DNA of 32,221 bases from contig JAEWSP010000029.1 in the NCBI GenBank assembly GCA_023459795.1, positions 1 to 32,221 of the forward strand. Reading direction: 5' to 3'. Both the position numbers and the translations under genes were made by a program. This document shows, in pieces, positions 7,138 to 14,940 of this stretch. Source of the stretch: Bacillota bacterium. Lineage in GTDB: Bacteria > Bacillota_I > Bacilli_A > RFN20 > CAG-288. Numbering within the stretch: the first letter of the stretch is position 1; each line of letters starts with the position of its first letter. The notes under the pieces were generated by a model. It was not told the DNA's origin, made no database searches, and worked only from the letters and a program-made list of their open reading frames with translations.

Positions 7138-9950
7138 TATTTATTCTCACTTTCCGTTTCAGAAGCTAATTTGGCGTCGCTGTTTTGGAAAAGCCGTTCT
7201 TGCTCGATTGGATTTGCATAGACCCATTTCTCTTCTAGATGATTGGATTTAGGGAACCAAATACCGATTCCTACTGTAGAAGAACCTCCTTCTACAATTT
7301 GGCCGGGGACTTTTTCGTTATTTGTCCGTTCTAAGGGGTCAAAAACATAAACAACAAGAATCCCGTTCTCCGGGGTATAATACTTTGCTAATTCTGGATC
7401 ATCATCCCAATCATATTCGTTTCTATTAGGTTTTGCTTCATCCGGGAAGAAACCAATATAATCCGATGGAGAAGTTAATGCCCTAATCTTAATAATGTGG
7501 TCACTTTCATGACCTTGAAGACTAAGTGTACGGACGGGCTTTATGATGTCAAAAGCACTTATTTTAACAGTTTGATACTGGTAATCATCGGTTTTGCTTA
7601 AGTTAGTAGAAAGGATCACTGTCCATTTAGTCAATTCTTTATTTTTATTAGACAACTTGATGTAATCTATCCATTGCGAGACGAGATGAGAAGGAGTCTT
7701 GTATATATTTAAAAAATCCAAGATATCTTTACAACTAATGTTTCTAAATAGAGGTTTCTCAAATCCTTTTCTTTTAGCTATGTAGTTGGACGAATTGTGC
7801 TTATCAAAGAAATCATTTAAAAGCTGTAAATTTTCTGACGTCTGGGTTATGTTAAATTCTAGGGTTTGACTTAAGCAAGCGGAAAAACCAACTTTCTCTG
7901 TTGTTGCACCTTTTAGCTTTGCTTTTGATGTAGGAAGAAGCCTACTTGCTCTTTCTACGGTTAAACCAAATGTCCTAGGAGTGGCTTTAGGATTATTTGC
8001 TAGTTTATTAATTTCACTTTTCAAACCTTCAGAAACAATTTCGGCTTCCAAAAAATCATTTGCCGTATTCTTTGTGGTGAAAACACGGCAAACATCAAGC
8101 CAACCTTTTTTGTAACCAAACCAACGACCCATTTGCAGGAGCGTGTCAATTGCTTGTACATTTCTTCCAAAATAAGATACCGATAAGCCTTCCAAGGTTA
8201 GTCCACGAGACAGCTTTTGGCCTCCAACTACTACATAAAGGTCATGCTGAGTCTTTGAATAATCCAAATCATCGGCGTCTGCTCTTCCAATGATGAGTTT
8301 AACGGAATGGTCGGTTTTCCAAGAGATCGCTTTTTTAATTCCTTGGTCAATAGAAGACCATTTATCCAAAAAAAGCTTTCCTTGTTCTTGAAATCTTCGT
8401 TCTGAAACAGGCTTGATTTTTGTTTCCCAATACTTTTTGTATTCTTCTCTCGTATCAGGATCTGTATTATAAGTTCGACAGGCGGAGTTAAAAACCTCTT
8501 TGAAATTATCTCGTAATTGGGAATTCCTTTCTATTTTCGTATCAACATTAATTAACATCGTATTATTTTCAATTATGCCGCGAGAAATTTTAATTCCTGT
8601 ACTAATAAGGAAACACATTACAGCTTCTCTTAGGGAAGCAGGTATACAAGCACGAGCAAACCTATTTTCCTCGGGTTGGGAGTTTCCAGATAATTCTTCA
8701 ACGTCTTCATCAGAAATTTCGACAACAAGATCCCTTTTTAGGCCTCTATCATCATTCTTTGTGTTTTCATCAATTCCAAAGTATTCTTTAGGTCCGGAAT
8801 AACCAAAAGGAGTAGGAAGGGTAATTATGAAATCATCTGGAAAAATATCATCCGCATCATCAGGCTGTAAGTTTCGATCATGGGGAGCAATAAAAATGTT
8901 GGCAAATGGCGTTGCAGTATATCCGACATATGAAAAGCTTCTGCAAGTTTTGAAAAGAAGGGTACGAATTTGCTTATTAATTGTTTTTGCTTCAGCTAGG
9001 TTATTGCTTGTTCCTGTATTGACGCTAGCAAGATCTGCTTCATCATCAATTAATAAAACAGGTGCATTTAGTTTGCCTTCCGAATCAAATCTTGTTTCTG
9101 GACAATTTTTAAGAAACCTAATCACCGCTTTTAAAGAGCTTTTATTTTTCTTAATTACTGCTAAAAAAGCGGGGGAGTTATTTCCTATTGGAGTTTCCCC
9201 ATTTATTCTTCGCAAATCACCGTTTTTCGAAGCACTTGTTAATACCTGCAATCCATTCAATTTGTTGTTATATTGTGATACACCAAAGTCTGAGACATCT
9301 TCCGGATTCAAAGAATCTTCATCATAAATATCAGTTCTATATCCGGAAACTTCTTTATCTAGCCTTTTTTGAGTCTGAGCCCTTAAATCGTTAGTGGTTC
9401 CCGTAAGGACAATAATGACTTTATACCCTGTATCAATAGCTTTATTTATTAACCCGGTGTAATTTGCTGTTTTTCCCGATTGGATATCACCAATTACTAA
9501 ACCTTTAATTTCGAAACCTGCACTGGATTTTGGATCTCCACAATGGCTAAGGATAGCATCAGTAGAAACGTCAATAGAATCTGTAGCTTTTTCTGTCCAC
9601 TTTTTTGTTCCGGTTAGGTAACTAAAATACCTATTGGTATAAAACCAGTTTATTGCCTCTTTTCTTTCTTTTGTGAACCAATGTATCCACTCCGAACTTT
9701 GGACACTCATAGGTGGTTTTGGATTATAGTCGAATAGGAAATCCTGTATCATGTCCTTCACTTGGTCAAAAGAGGCATCATCCGTTGGAAGATCATCGAG
9801 TTCCATCAATTTTTTCAAATACCCTGATAATTCGGCTTTTTGATCTTGTAGAGATAAAGATATCGTTTTTTTCTTTAATTGGAGTCGTCCTAAGGCCATT
9901 TGCGAACGGAGGGTAGCAATTGTTGTGGCATCAATTATTTCGTTGGACAT
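7137..9950 (-). CDS. Z1-domain superfamily II helicase/ATPase
   Basis: This 937-residue protein belongs to the Z1 family found with MORC-like ATPases in restriction clusters. Helicase motifs are visible: Walker A GDIQSGKT (154-161), Walker B/DEAD-like IDDEAD (301-306), motif III-like GYTATP (343-348), then about 250 residues further GGQKLSRGLTLEGL and LLQMGRWFGYKKGW (motifs V and VI with the arginine finger). An N-terminal region of about 150 residues precedes the motor, and about 300 C-terminal residues follow it. It should use ATP to translocate on or remodel DNA for the associated nucleases. AAAGGAAAA precedes the start, and the gene overlaps the GHKL gene by 16 bases. All helicase motifs look intact. 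Confidence 0.92.
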   Translation of the reverse strand: MSNEIIDATTIATLRSQMALGRLQLKKKTISLSLQDQKAELSGYLKKLMELDDLPTDDASFDQVKDMIQDFLFDYNPKPPMSVQSSEWIHWFTKERKEAINWFYTNRYFSYLTGTKKWTEKATDSIDVSTDAILSHCGDPKSSAGFEIKGLVIGDIQSGKTANYTGLINKAIDTGYKVIIVLTGTTNDLRAQTQKRLDKEVSGYRTDIYDEDSLNPEDVSDFGVSQYNNKLNGLQVLTSASKNGDLRRINGETPIGNNSPAFLAVIKKNKSSLKAVIRFLKNCPETRFDSEGKLNAPVLLIDDEADLASVNTGTSNNLAEAKTINKQIRTLLFKTCRSFSYVGYTATPFANIFIAPHDRNLQPDDADDIFPDDFIITLPTPFGYSGPKEYFGIDENTKNDDRGLKRDLVVEISDEDVEELSGNSQPEENRFARACIPASLREAVMCFLISTGIKISRGIIENNTMLINVDTKIERNSQLRDNFKEVFNSACRTYNTDPDTREEYKKYWETKIKPVSERRFQEQGKLFLDKWSSIDQGIKKAISWKTDHSVKLIIGRADADDLDYSKTQHDLYVVVGGQKLSRGLTLEGLSVSYFGRNVQAIDTLLQMGRWFGYKKGWLDVCRVFTTKNTANDFLEAEIVSEGLKSEINKLANNPKATPRTFGLTVERASRLLPTSKAKLKGATTEKVGFSACLSQTLEFNITQTSENLQLLNDFFDKHNSSNYIAKRKGFEKPLFRNISCKDILDFLNIYKTPSHLVSQWIDYIKLSNKNKELTKWTVILSTNLSKTDDYQYQTVKISAFDIIKPVRTLSLQGHESDHIIKIRALTSPSDYIGFFPDEAKPNRNEYDWDDDPELAKYYTPENGILVVYVFDPLERTNNEKVPGQIVEGGSSTVGIGIWFPKSNHLEEKWVYANPIEQERLFQNSDAKLASETESENK

Positions 9951-11440
9951 TTTGTATTTTCCTTTGTTTTTTCTTCAATTTCCATGTTGGCAAAGAAAGT
10001 AATGCACCTGTTTCGGTTCTTCTTTTCTGAAAAAGGTGTTTCCAATAGTAACTTCGCAAAAGAATCTTTTGGAGTTAATCCGGAATCTACAAGACTATTC
10101 ATTTCTTCTAAAAACAAAGCTTGAAGCTCCTCATTACTATAGGCAACATCTTCTGGAGGCCTATTCTCTAATTCTTTGAAAGGAAACTCCTTTTCAAGCA
10201 ATGAAAAAAGTGCATCGATTTTTTTCGGATCCATACCTTGTGTGTACTTCTTGATTAATGGGTGCTCTTTGTTTATTGTGAAAGCCGAAGATGTCATTTT
10301 GCGGGTAATATCCCATACAGGGACGGCTACATCGGAATTATGCCTTTGGTAGGGTCTTGGATTCTTGCGGTAATCATAATTGGTAGAAGACTTCGACCTA
10401 GCAATTTTTGCTACCTTGCTTAGGTAATTTGAAAACTCTTCCGGAAGAGTCACCGTGTTTTTAGAAAAATTGAGTCGAACGTATTGGTCCATTTCGGACG
10501 AAGAATCAAGGTAGACACAAATTCTTGCATAATTAAATTTTTCACTGATTCCAAGGCCAGGAATTCCTAACCAACCGCCTTTGACGATCAAACGGTTGTT
10601 TCGATAGATATAAAAGCCTTCATAATCTGCTAATTTACCATTGGCATGGCAAGTTGCATATTCTAGGCCGTGCTCCCCCATATGTTCGGCAACGGGGAGA
10701 AGATAGGCCATAACATGAACTGGGCAACCGGAAATCTCAAAACTGTTGTCATTAAAAACCGTTTCTACATCTTTGCCTGGGATTTCGAAAGGAATCCACG
10801 GCGATAAGACATTCTCATTAACCTGAATTTCTAACCCGTTTTTGATTAGCAAACCAAAAACCGCTTCAAGGTGAACCATTACCTTCTCGACAATTCGTGA
10901 GAAACTCTCTGAATCGGAAGACAAAATTCTTTTGTTTTCTTCTGCATTGCTTGAAAAAACCAAATCTTTCCATATAACTTTTGTCCCAGTGGGTGTTTCA
11001 ATGGAATTGTCAATTGACTTTATTTTGAAAATTTTCCATTTTTCCTCTTGGAAAGGGAAAAAATAAGAGTTAATTTTTCCCTCACTCCCTTTAGAAATAA
11101 CATAAAGTTCTTTGCAAAAAGAAGCAGATGCAGTTTTCATTCCTACACCATATCTTCCTAGATCCTCCGAACTTCTTACGTCCAACATGTCTTTGTTTGC
11201 AAAAGACATTGCACTTTGTAAGGCTAAATCATTCATGCCAGAACCATCGTCGGAAATCTCAACATAGCTTTCCTTTCCTTTTCTAGCAAATGTAATAGAT
11301 ATTCTTTTTGCCCCACTAGAAAAAGAATTATCAACTATATCCGCAATAGCGGATTCGATTGAATAACCGGAATGGGCTAAAACTTTAATTATGTTTGTCG
11401 ATGGAGGAATATCAAAGGATTCCAAAATTTCTTTGTCCAT
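9935..11440 (-). CDS. MORC/MutL-like GHKL ATPase of a restriction-modification system
   Basis: This 501-residue protein begins with a Bergerat-fold ATPase domain. The N box is ESAIADIVDNSF (Glu 29, Asp 34, Asn 38), the G1 box is DDGSGM (64-69), the G2 box with lid is GRYGVGMKTAS (95-105), and a TGT motif follows near residue 150. A second S5-like domain probably follows, then a variable C-terminal region. Proteins of this type are thought to clamp or remodel DNA by ATP-driven dimerisation, like MutL and MORC. It is the first gene of a seven-gene minus-strand operon. The ATG at 11440 has no Shine-Dalgarno and lies just downstream of a TATAAT box. The IPPSTNIIKVLAHSGYS opening fits family N termini, supporting this start. 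Confidence 0.9.
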   Translation of the reverse strand: MDKEILESFDIPPSTNIIKVLAHSGYSIESAIADIVDNSFSSGAKRISITFARKGKESYVEISDDGSGMNDLALQSAMSFANKDMLDVRSSEDLGRYGVGMKTASASFCKELYVISKGSEGKINSYFFPFQEEKWKIFKIKSIDNSIETPTGTKVIWKDLVFSSNAEENKRILSSDSESFSRIVEKVMVHLEAVFGLLIKNGLEIQVNENVLSPWIPFEIPGKDVETVFNDNSFEISGCPVHVMAYLLPVAEHMGEHGLEYATCHANGKLADYEGFYIYRNNRLIVKGGWLGIPGLGISEKFNYARICVYLDSSSEMDQYVRLNFSKNTVTLPEEFSNYLSKVAKIARSKSSTNYDYRKNPRPYQRHNSDVAVPVWDITRKMTSSAFTINKEHPLIKKYTQGMDPKKIDALFSLLEKEFPFKELENRPPEDVAYSNEELQALFLEEMNSLVDSGLTPKDSFAKLLLETPFSEKKNRNRCITFFANMEIEEKTKENTKCPTK

Positions 11441-11448
11441 ATCAAAAT

Positions 11449-11454
11449 ATTATA
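11449..11454 (-). promoter_or_regulatory. Putative -10 box of the defence operon (near-leaderless start)
   Basis: A consensus TATAAT reads on the minus strand at 11454-11449, only 8 bases before the ATG of the GHKL ATPase. Transcription would begin about 0-3 bases before the start codon, which fits the absence of a Shine-Dalgarno. No good -35 box is seen (the best is TTTTAT at about 17 bases), so a chance match in AT-rich DNA is possible. Confidence 0.5.
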
Positions 11455-11512
11455 GACAAATAATACTAGACATAAAAGGGAAATTTAGATTAAACAAATA
11501 TGGCTAATGTTA

Positions 11513-11983
11513 TTAGATTCTTCCGGATTCCTTGTCGGAACGGAGATGATCGATCGGGGAGAAGACGGAGTAGTAGACCGGGATGATAAGAAGGATTACC
11601 CAGTACGGATGCCACATGCCGGCAAACATGCCTAGGAAAGTATAGGCAAAGGTGGCAACACCCCAGATAGCGAATTCTCCGAACTTCTTGTCGTATACGC
11701 AGCGGATGATGCTGGCCGGAAGATCTCCGAGAAGCAGGATCGGCCAGAAGCAGGCCCAGGCACCAAGACCGCTTGGTGCAGCCCAGCCTTTAGGCATGCA
11801 TACCGACAGAAGAATGTAGACTAGGAGAAGAACAGCAAAAGTGGCAGAATCGGCAATCTCCAGGATTCTTGCATGGTAGCGGTCGTTCCGCTTCCTTTCT
11901 TCCGTCTTCAGGCGTTCTTCCTCTTCCTTGGTTGTCGAAGGGATGTGGATATTCATTCCGTCTGCATCCATTTTAATGTTCAT
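11513..11983 (-). CDS. Small four-segment membrane protein of unknown function
   Basis: The protein has 156 residues with a charged N-terminal region (about 17-45, coiled-coil-like: TKEEEERLKTEERKR) and four predicted membrane segments at about 45-62, 74-94, 104-122 and 125-143, ending in a short basic tail. I do not recognise a family. ATG 11983 is chosen because AGAAGG lies 9 bases upstream; an upstream in-frame TTG at 12016 has no ribosome-binding site. Base composition is like the core genome, so this gene marks the first native gene right of the AT-rich island. Confidence 0.7.
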   Translation of the reverse strand: MNIKMDADGMNIHIPSTTKEEEERLKTEERKRNDRYHARILEIADSATFAVLLLVYILLSVCMPKGWAAPSGLGAWACFWPILLLGDLPASIIRCVYDKKFGEFAIWGVATFAYTFLGMFAGMWHPYWVILLIIPVYYSVFSPIDHLRSDKESGRI

Positions 11984-12058
11984 TTGTTTTTGCCTTCTTG
12001 GAATAGTATTCCCCAAAGGGGAAACAATTTCAATCGTTATTTATCTTTAAGATAGGAC

Positions 12059-12087
12059 TTTACTTTTTGGTTTCCGGGTTCTATACT
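12059..12087 (+). promoter_or_regulatory. Promoter of the TPP riboswitch/thiT unit
   Basis: A -35-like TTTACT (12059-12064) and a -10 TATACT (12082-12087) are spaced by 17 bases. The predicted start, about 12094, falls just before the riboswitch aptamer. Confidence 0.6.
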
Positions 12088-12096
12088 TCCGTTGTC

Positions 12097-12184
12097 GATT
12101 TACAGCGGGACTGCTTCGGCGGTTGAGAGGGCTAATGACCTGACGCTTTGAACCTGTTGGCCAACACCAGCGTAGGGAGTACAA
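12097..12184 (+). promoter_or_regulatory. TPP (thiamine pyrophosphate) riboswitch aptamer
   Basis: The conserved TPP-aptamer elements are present in order: GGTTGAGAGG (12121-12130; consensus CUGAGA), then GAACCTGTT (12150-12158), then ACCAGCGTAGGGA (12166-12178). It lies between a promoter and an intrinsic terminator, upstream of a thiamine transporter gene. Thiamine pyrophosphate binding should favour the terminator and shut off thiT. Confidence 0.93.
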
Positions 12185-12210
12185 GCATCTTTTTCAAGAA
12201 CGTACTTTCT

Positions 12211-12249
12211 TTGCCCCTGGGACCATAGGTTCCGGGGGCAATTTCTTTT
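12211..12249 (+). terminator. Intrinsic terminator, expression platform of the TPP riboswitch
   Basis: A 14-bp stem (12211-12224 with 12228-12241, two G-U pairs, ATA loop) is followed by TTTCTTTT. It sits about 30 bases after the aptamer and before the thiT Shine-Dalgarno, implying control by transcription attenuation. The antiterminator pairing is not obvious by eye. Confidence 0.85.
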
Positions 12250-12271
12250 CCCCAGGAAAGGACACCATAAT

Positions 12272-13261
12272 ATGGCTGAGAAAGTAGTATCCAGCAGAAG
12301 GCATTCAGACCGTTCCGTAGCTTCTATCTCTCTTTCGGCAATCCTCCTTGCCATGGCAGTGGCTTTGGCTGCTGTCAGCAAGTTCATTCCGTTCTTCCAC
12401 TTTGCAAACGGCGGCAGCATCTCCCTATCCATGGTTCCGCTTACCCTCAATGCCCTGATCCTAGGACCTATATGGGGAACGGTTGGCGGAATTGCCTTCG
12501 GCGTTATCGACATGCTCTTCGACGGCGGATGGGTCTTCAACTGGGTCTCCATCGTCCTGGATTATATTGTTGCCTTCGGCCTTGCCGGAGTAGCCGGCAT
12601 CTTCCGGAAGTATTATTTCCGGAACAAGACCTGGTCTCTTGTTGCCGGTCTTCTCTCCTTTGGCATCCTCCGTCTGTTTGTCCATTTCCTCAGCGGCTGC
12701 ACCGTTATGTGGGACAGTGAAGGGCTGAGCTATTTCCAGCCGACTTTCGATAGCAAGACCATGATCTACTCCATCTCCTACAATGCCGGATACATGATTC
12801 CTAGCCTTATCCTCTCCGTGATCCTTCTTCTTGCCCTGGCTAAGCCTCTCTTCTCCTTCAACGGCAACAGCCTGATGAAGAAGCTTGATCCCTACAAAGA
12901 GGAAGCCAAGCCGGAAGAAGAGAACAAACGGAATATCGTTGTTCTTTCTTCTTTGTCCATTGTCTATCTTGTGACCGGAATCTTCTCGGTCATTCCTCCG
13001 TTTGTCTCCTGGTTTGTTCCGTATGCCGATGATTCCCGCTACCAGGGAAGGATCGTCCTTGTCTATCTCCTTCTTTCCGTCCTTATCGTATTGATGGTAC
13101 TTACTGCACTCTGGTCCCTCCTTATCGGGCTAAAGAAGTCCAAGAGCGGGGAAGACGGAAAGAAGGAGAGCCTATTCGCTTATTCGCTTTCCGGTCTGAA
13201 CCTTCTTATGACCCTGTTCCCTATCTTCTCCATGGTGCTGTTCCATTCGATGCTAGCATAA
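12272..13261 (+). CDS. thiT: ThiT-like ECF thiamine transporter S component with C-terminal extension
   Basis: This 329-residue membrane protein binds thiamine and would work with a shared ECF module (not in this window). ThiT hallmarks are visible: GGSISLSMVPL (47-57), the GGWVFNWVSIVLDYIVAFG region (85-103), LRLFVHFLSG (133-142) and SYNAGYMIP (169-177). ThiT is usually about 190 residues. Here a charged linker (about 203-220) leads to a further 110 residues with three predicted membrane segments of unknown role. The start has AGGAAAGGA upstream. The TPP riboswitch strongly supports thiamine as substrate. A terminator follows, so the gene is monocistronic. Confidence 0.92.
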   Translation: MAEKVVSSRRHSDRSVASISLSAILLAMAVALAAVSKFIPFFHFANGGSISLSMVPLTLNALILGPIWGTVGGIAFGVIDMLFDGGWVFNWVSIVLDYIVAFGLAGVAGIFRKYYFRNKTWSLVAGLLSFGILRLFVHFLSGCTVMWDSEGLSYFQPTFDSKTMIYSISYNAGYMIPSLILSVILLLALAKPLFSFNGNSLMKKLDPYKEEAKPEEENKRNIVVLSSLSIVYLVTGIFSVIPPFVSWFVPYADDSRYQGRIVLVYLLLSVLIVLMVLTALWSLLIGLKKSKSGEDGKKESLFAYSLSGLNLLMTLFPIFSMVLFHSMLA

Positions 13262-13285
13262 CTGTAAAAGCGGATATGACTTATT

Positions 13286-13315
13286 CCCTGGAAGGTTCCT
13301 TCCAGGACTTTTCTA
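13286..13315 (+). terminator. Intrinsic terminator after thiT
   Basis: CCTGGAAGG pairs with CCTTCCAGG around a tight loop and is followed by ACTTTTCTATTT. It lies about 25 bases after the thiT stop and before the malQ promoter. Confidence 0.75.
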
Positions 13316-13350
13316 TTTGGGAAAGGGAGCTTTTCCAACTCTTCGCTTCG

Positions 13351-13379
13351 TTGCTATTGTCCTTTCCCTATCCTATAAT
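13351..13379 (+). promoter_or_regulatory. Promoter of malQ
   Basis: The -35 box TTGCTA (13351-13356) and the -10 box TATAAT (13374-13379) are spaced by 17 bases. The predicted start near 13386 leaves a leader of about 20 bases with AAGGAG before the malQ ATG. No operator palindrome is evident. Confidence 0.75.
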
Positions 13380-13406
13380 ATTTCCTTAGGCAAGGAGTGA
13401 AAGAAC

Positions 13407-14909
13407 ATGGAAAAGAACAGCCGTTTCTTCGGAATACTGATGCCGGTTTCTTCTCTCCCGTCCCCGCATGGGATCGGGACTCTAGGAAAGGCTGCCTATG
13501 ACTTTGTTGACTTCCTATCTGCAAGCAAAGCAAAAGTATGGCAGATGCTGCCGCTCAATGTCACTAGCTACGGGGATTCCCCGTACCAGTCTCCTTCTTC
13601 CAAGGGACTGAACTACTATTTCATTGATCTCGATATCCTAGTAGAAAAGAAACTTCTTACGGAAGAAGAAGTAGAAAATGCGGATTTTGGAGACGACATT
13701 GCCCATGTCAACTACGGAAAGCTTTTCGAGAACCGTATTCCGCTCCTCAAGAAAGCCTTCAGTAGGTTCCAGACGGCGGATCCGGATTTCCAGAAGTTCC
13801 TCTTCCAGTGCCCGTTTTTGGACTTTGCCTTCTTCATGACCCTGAAGGAGGAGAACGGCTATAAGGCATGGTATGAATGGCCGGAAGATGTCAAGAACTA
13901 CCATAAGGAGATAAGGGAAAGGGTTTTGAAGGAAGACAAGGATACCTTCCTCTTCTACCTCTGGACACAGTACGAGTTCCTGAACGAGTACAAGGCACTG
14001 AAGGAATATGCCAACAACAAGGGAATCCTCCTGATGGGGGATATGCCTCTTTATCTTGCCTACGACTCCGCGGAAGCCTACCTCCATCCCCGGCTCTTCC
14101 TCTTCGACAAGGAACATGTTCCGACTCTGGTTGCCGGATGTCCGCCGGATAGTTTTTCCCAGGACGGACAGCTATGGGGGAATCCTATCTACAACTGGAA
14201 GTACCAGAAGCAGACGAACTATGAATGGTTCAACGACAGGATTGCCTTCAACCTCTCCCTGTTCGATCTCCTCCGAATCGACCACTTCCGCGGCTTTGCC
14301 GGGTACTACGTAATACCGTTCGGCATGCGGAATGCCAGGATCGGAAGATGGGTCCCGGGTCCCGGATTCGATTTCTTCAGGGACAAGGTGAAGATGCCTA
14401 TCATTGCCGAAGACCTGGGATTCCTCGATAAGCCGGTCCATGACCTGATCAATGCCACCGGATACCCGGGTATGAAGGTCCTGCAGTTTGCCTTCGACGG
14501 CAACAGCCAGAACGAGTTCAAGCCTTCTAATTCCGAAGTGAACTATATCTGCTTTACCGGAACGCATGACAATGATACGACACTCGGATATCTGATTTCC
14601 CTGAACGAAAAAGACAGGGAAACCCTAAAGAAAGACGTAAAGAAGGAATGCGACAAGTTCTTAGTTTCTTACAAGGATGGCAAACTCAAGGAGCTTGCCT
14701 CTACGATTGTCGAGCTGTGCCTTGCCGGCATTACGAAGGGAGCTATCGTCCCTATCCAGGATATGCTTCTCAAAGACGGGACATGCAGGATGAATACCCC
14801 TTCCCTTCTAAGCCCCAAGAACTGGGTCTACCGGGTAAAGCCGGGAGAGCTTACCGGTACGCTTGCCGACAAGACCGGAAGGCTTGTCGAGAAATACAAC
14901 CGCGGATAG
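13407..14909 (+). CDS. malQ: 4-alpha-glucanotransferase (amylomaltase, GH77)
   Basis: This 500-residue cytoplasmic enzyme transfers alpha-1,4-glucan segments between maltodextrins and releases glucose. The length is typical for GH77. The N-terminal substrate-loop region contains QMLPLN and SPYQSPSS. Catalytic residues appear as LLRIDHFRGF (nucleophile Asp 292), IIAEDLGF (acid/base Glu 335) and TGTHDNDTT (third carboxylate Asp 388). AAGGAG lies 9 bases upstream of ATG. It has its own promoter; the downstream unknown gene begins about 30 bases after its stop and is probably co-transcribed. No other maltodextrin genes are nearby. Confidence 0.95.
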   Translation: MEKNSRFFGILMPVSSLPSPHGIGTLGKAAYDFVDFLSASKAKVWQMLPLNVTSYGDSPYQSPSSKGLNYYFIDLDILVEKKLLTEEEVENADFGDDIAHVNYGKLFENRIPLLKKAFSRFQTADPDFQKFLFQCPFLDFAFFMTLKEENGYKAWYEWPEDVKNYHKEIRERVLKEDKDTFLFYLWTQYEFLNEYKALKEYANNKGILLMGDMPLYLAYDSAEAYLHPRLFLFDKEHVPTLVAGCPPDSFSQDGQLWGNPIYNWKYQKQTNYEWFNDRIAFNLSLFDLLRIDHFRGFAGYYVIPFGMRNARIGRWVPGPGFDFFRDKVKMPIIAEDLGFLDKPVHDLINATGYPGMKVLQFAFDGNSQNEFKPSNSEVNYICFTGTHDNDTTLGYLISLNEKDRETLKKDVKKECDKFLVSYKDGKLKELASTIVELCLAGITKGAIVPIQDMLLKDGTCRMNTPSLLSPKNWVYRVKPGELTGTLADKTGRLVEKYNRG

Positions 14910-14940
14910 AAGGCTTGCTTCTGTTCCAGAAAAGAGACCT

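Noticed and set aside
1321..11440. BREX, DISARM or classical type I restriction system
   Set aside because: There is no PglZ, BrxC, DrmA/DrmB, HsdS or HsdR-like protein; the GHKL-Z1-DUF4420-AIPR set fits the MORC-type restriction neighbourhood instead.
12002..12020. TTCCCC-TTT-GGGGAA inverted repeat before the small membrane-protein gene as a terminator or operator
   Set aside because: No T run follows on either strand, and without a clear promoter around it an operator role cannot be supported.
12100..12552. Minus-strand frame across the TPP riboswitch and thiT start
   Set aside because: It covers a clear riboswitch, terminator and conserved gene start on the opposite strand, and its translation resembles no protein.
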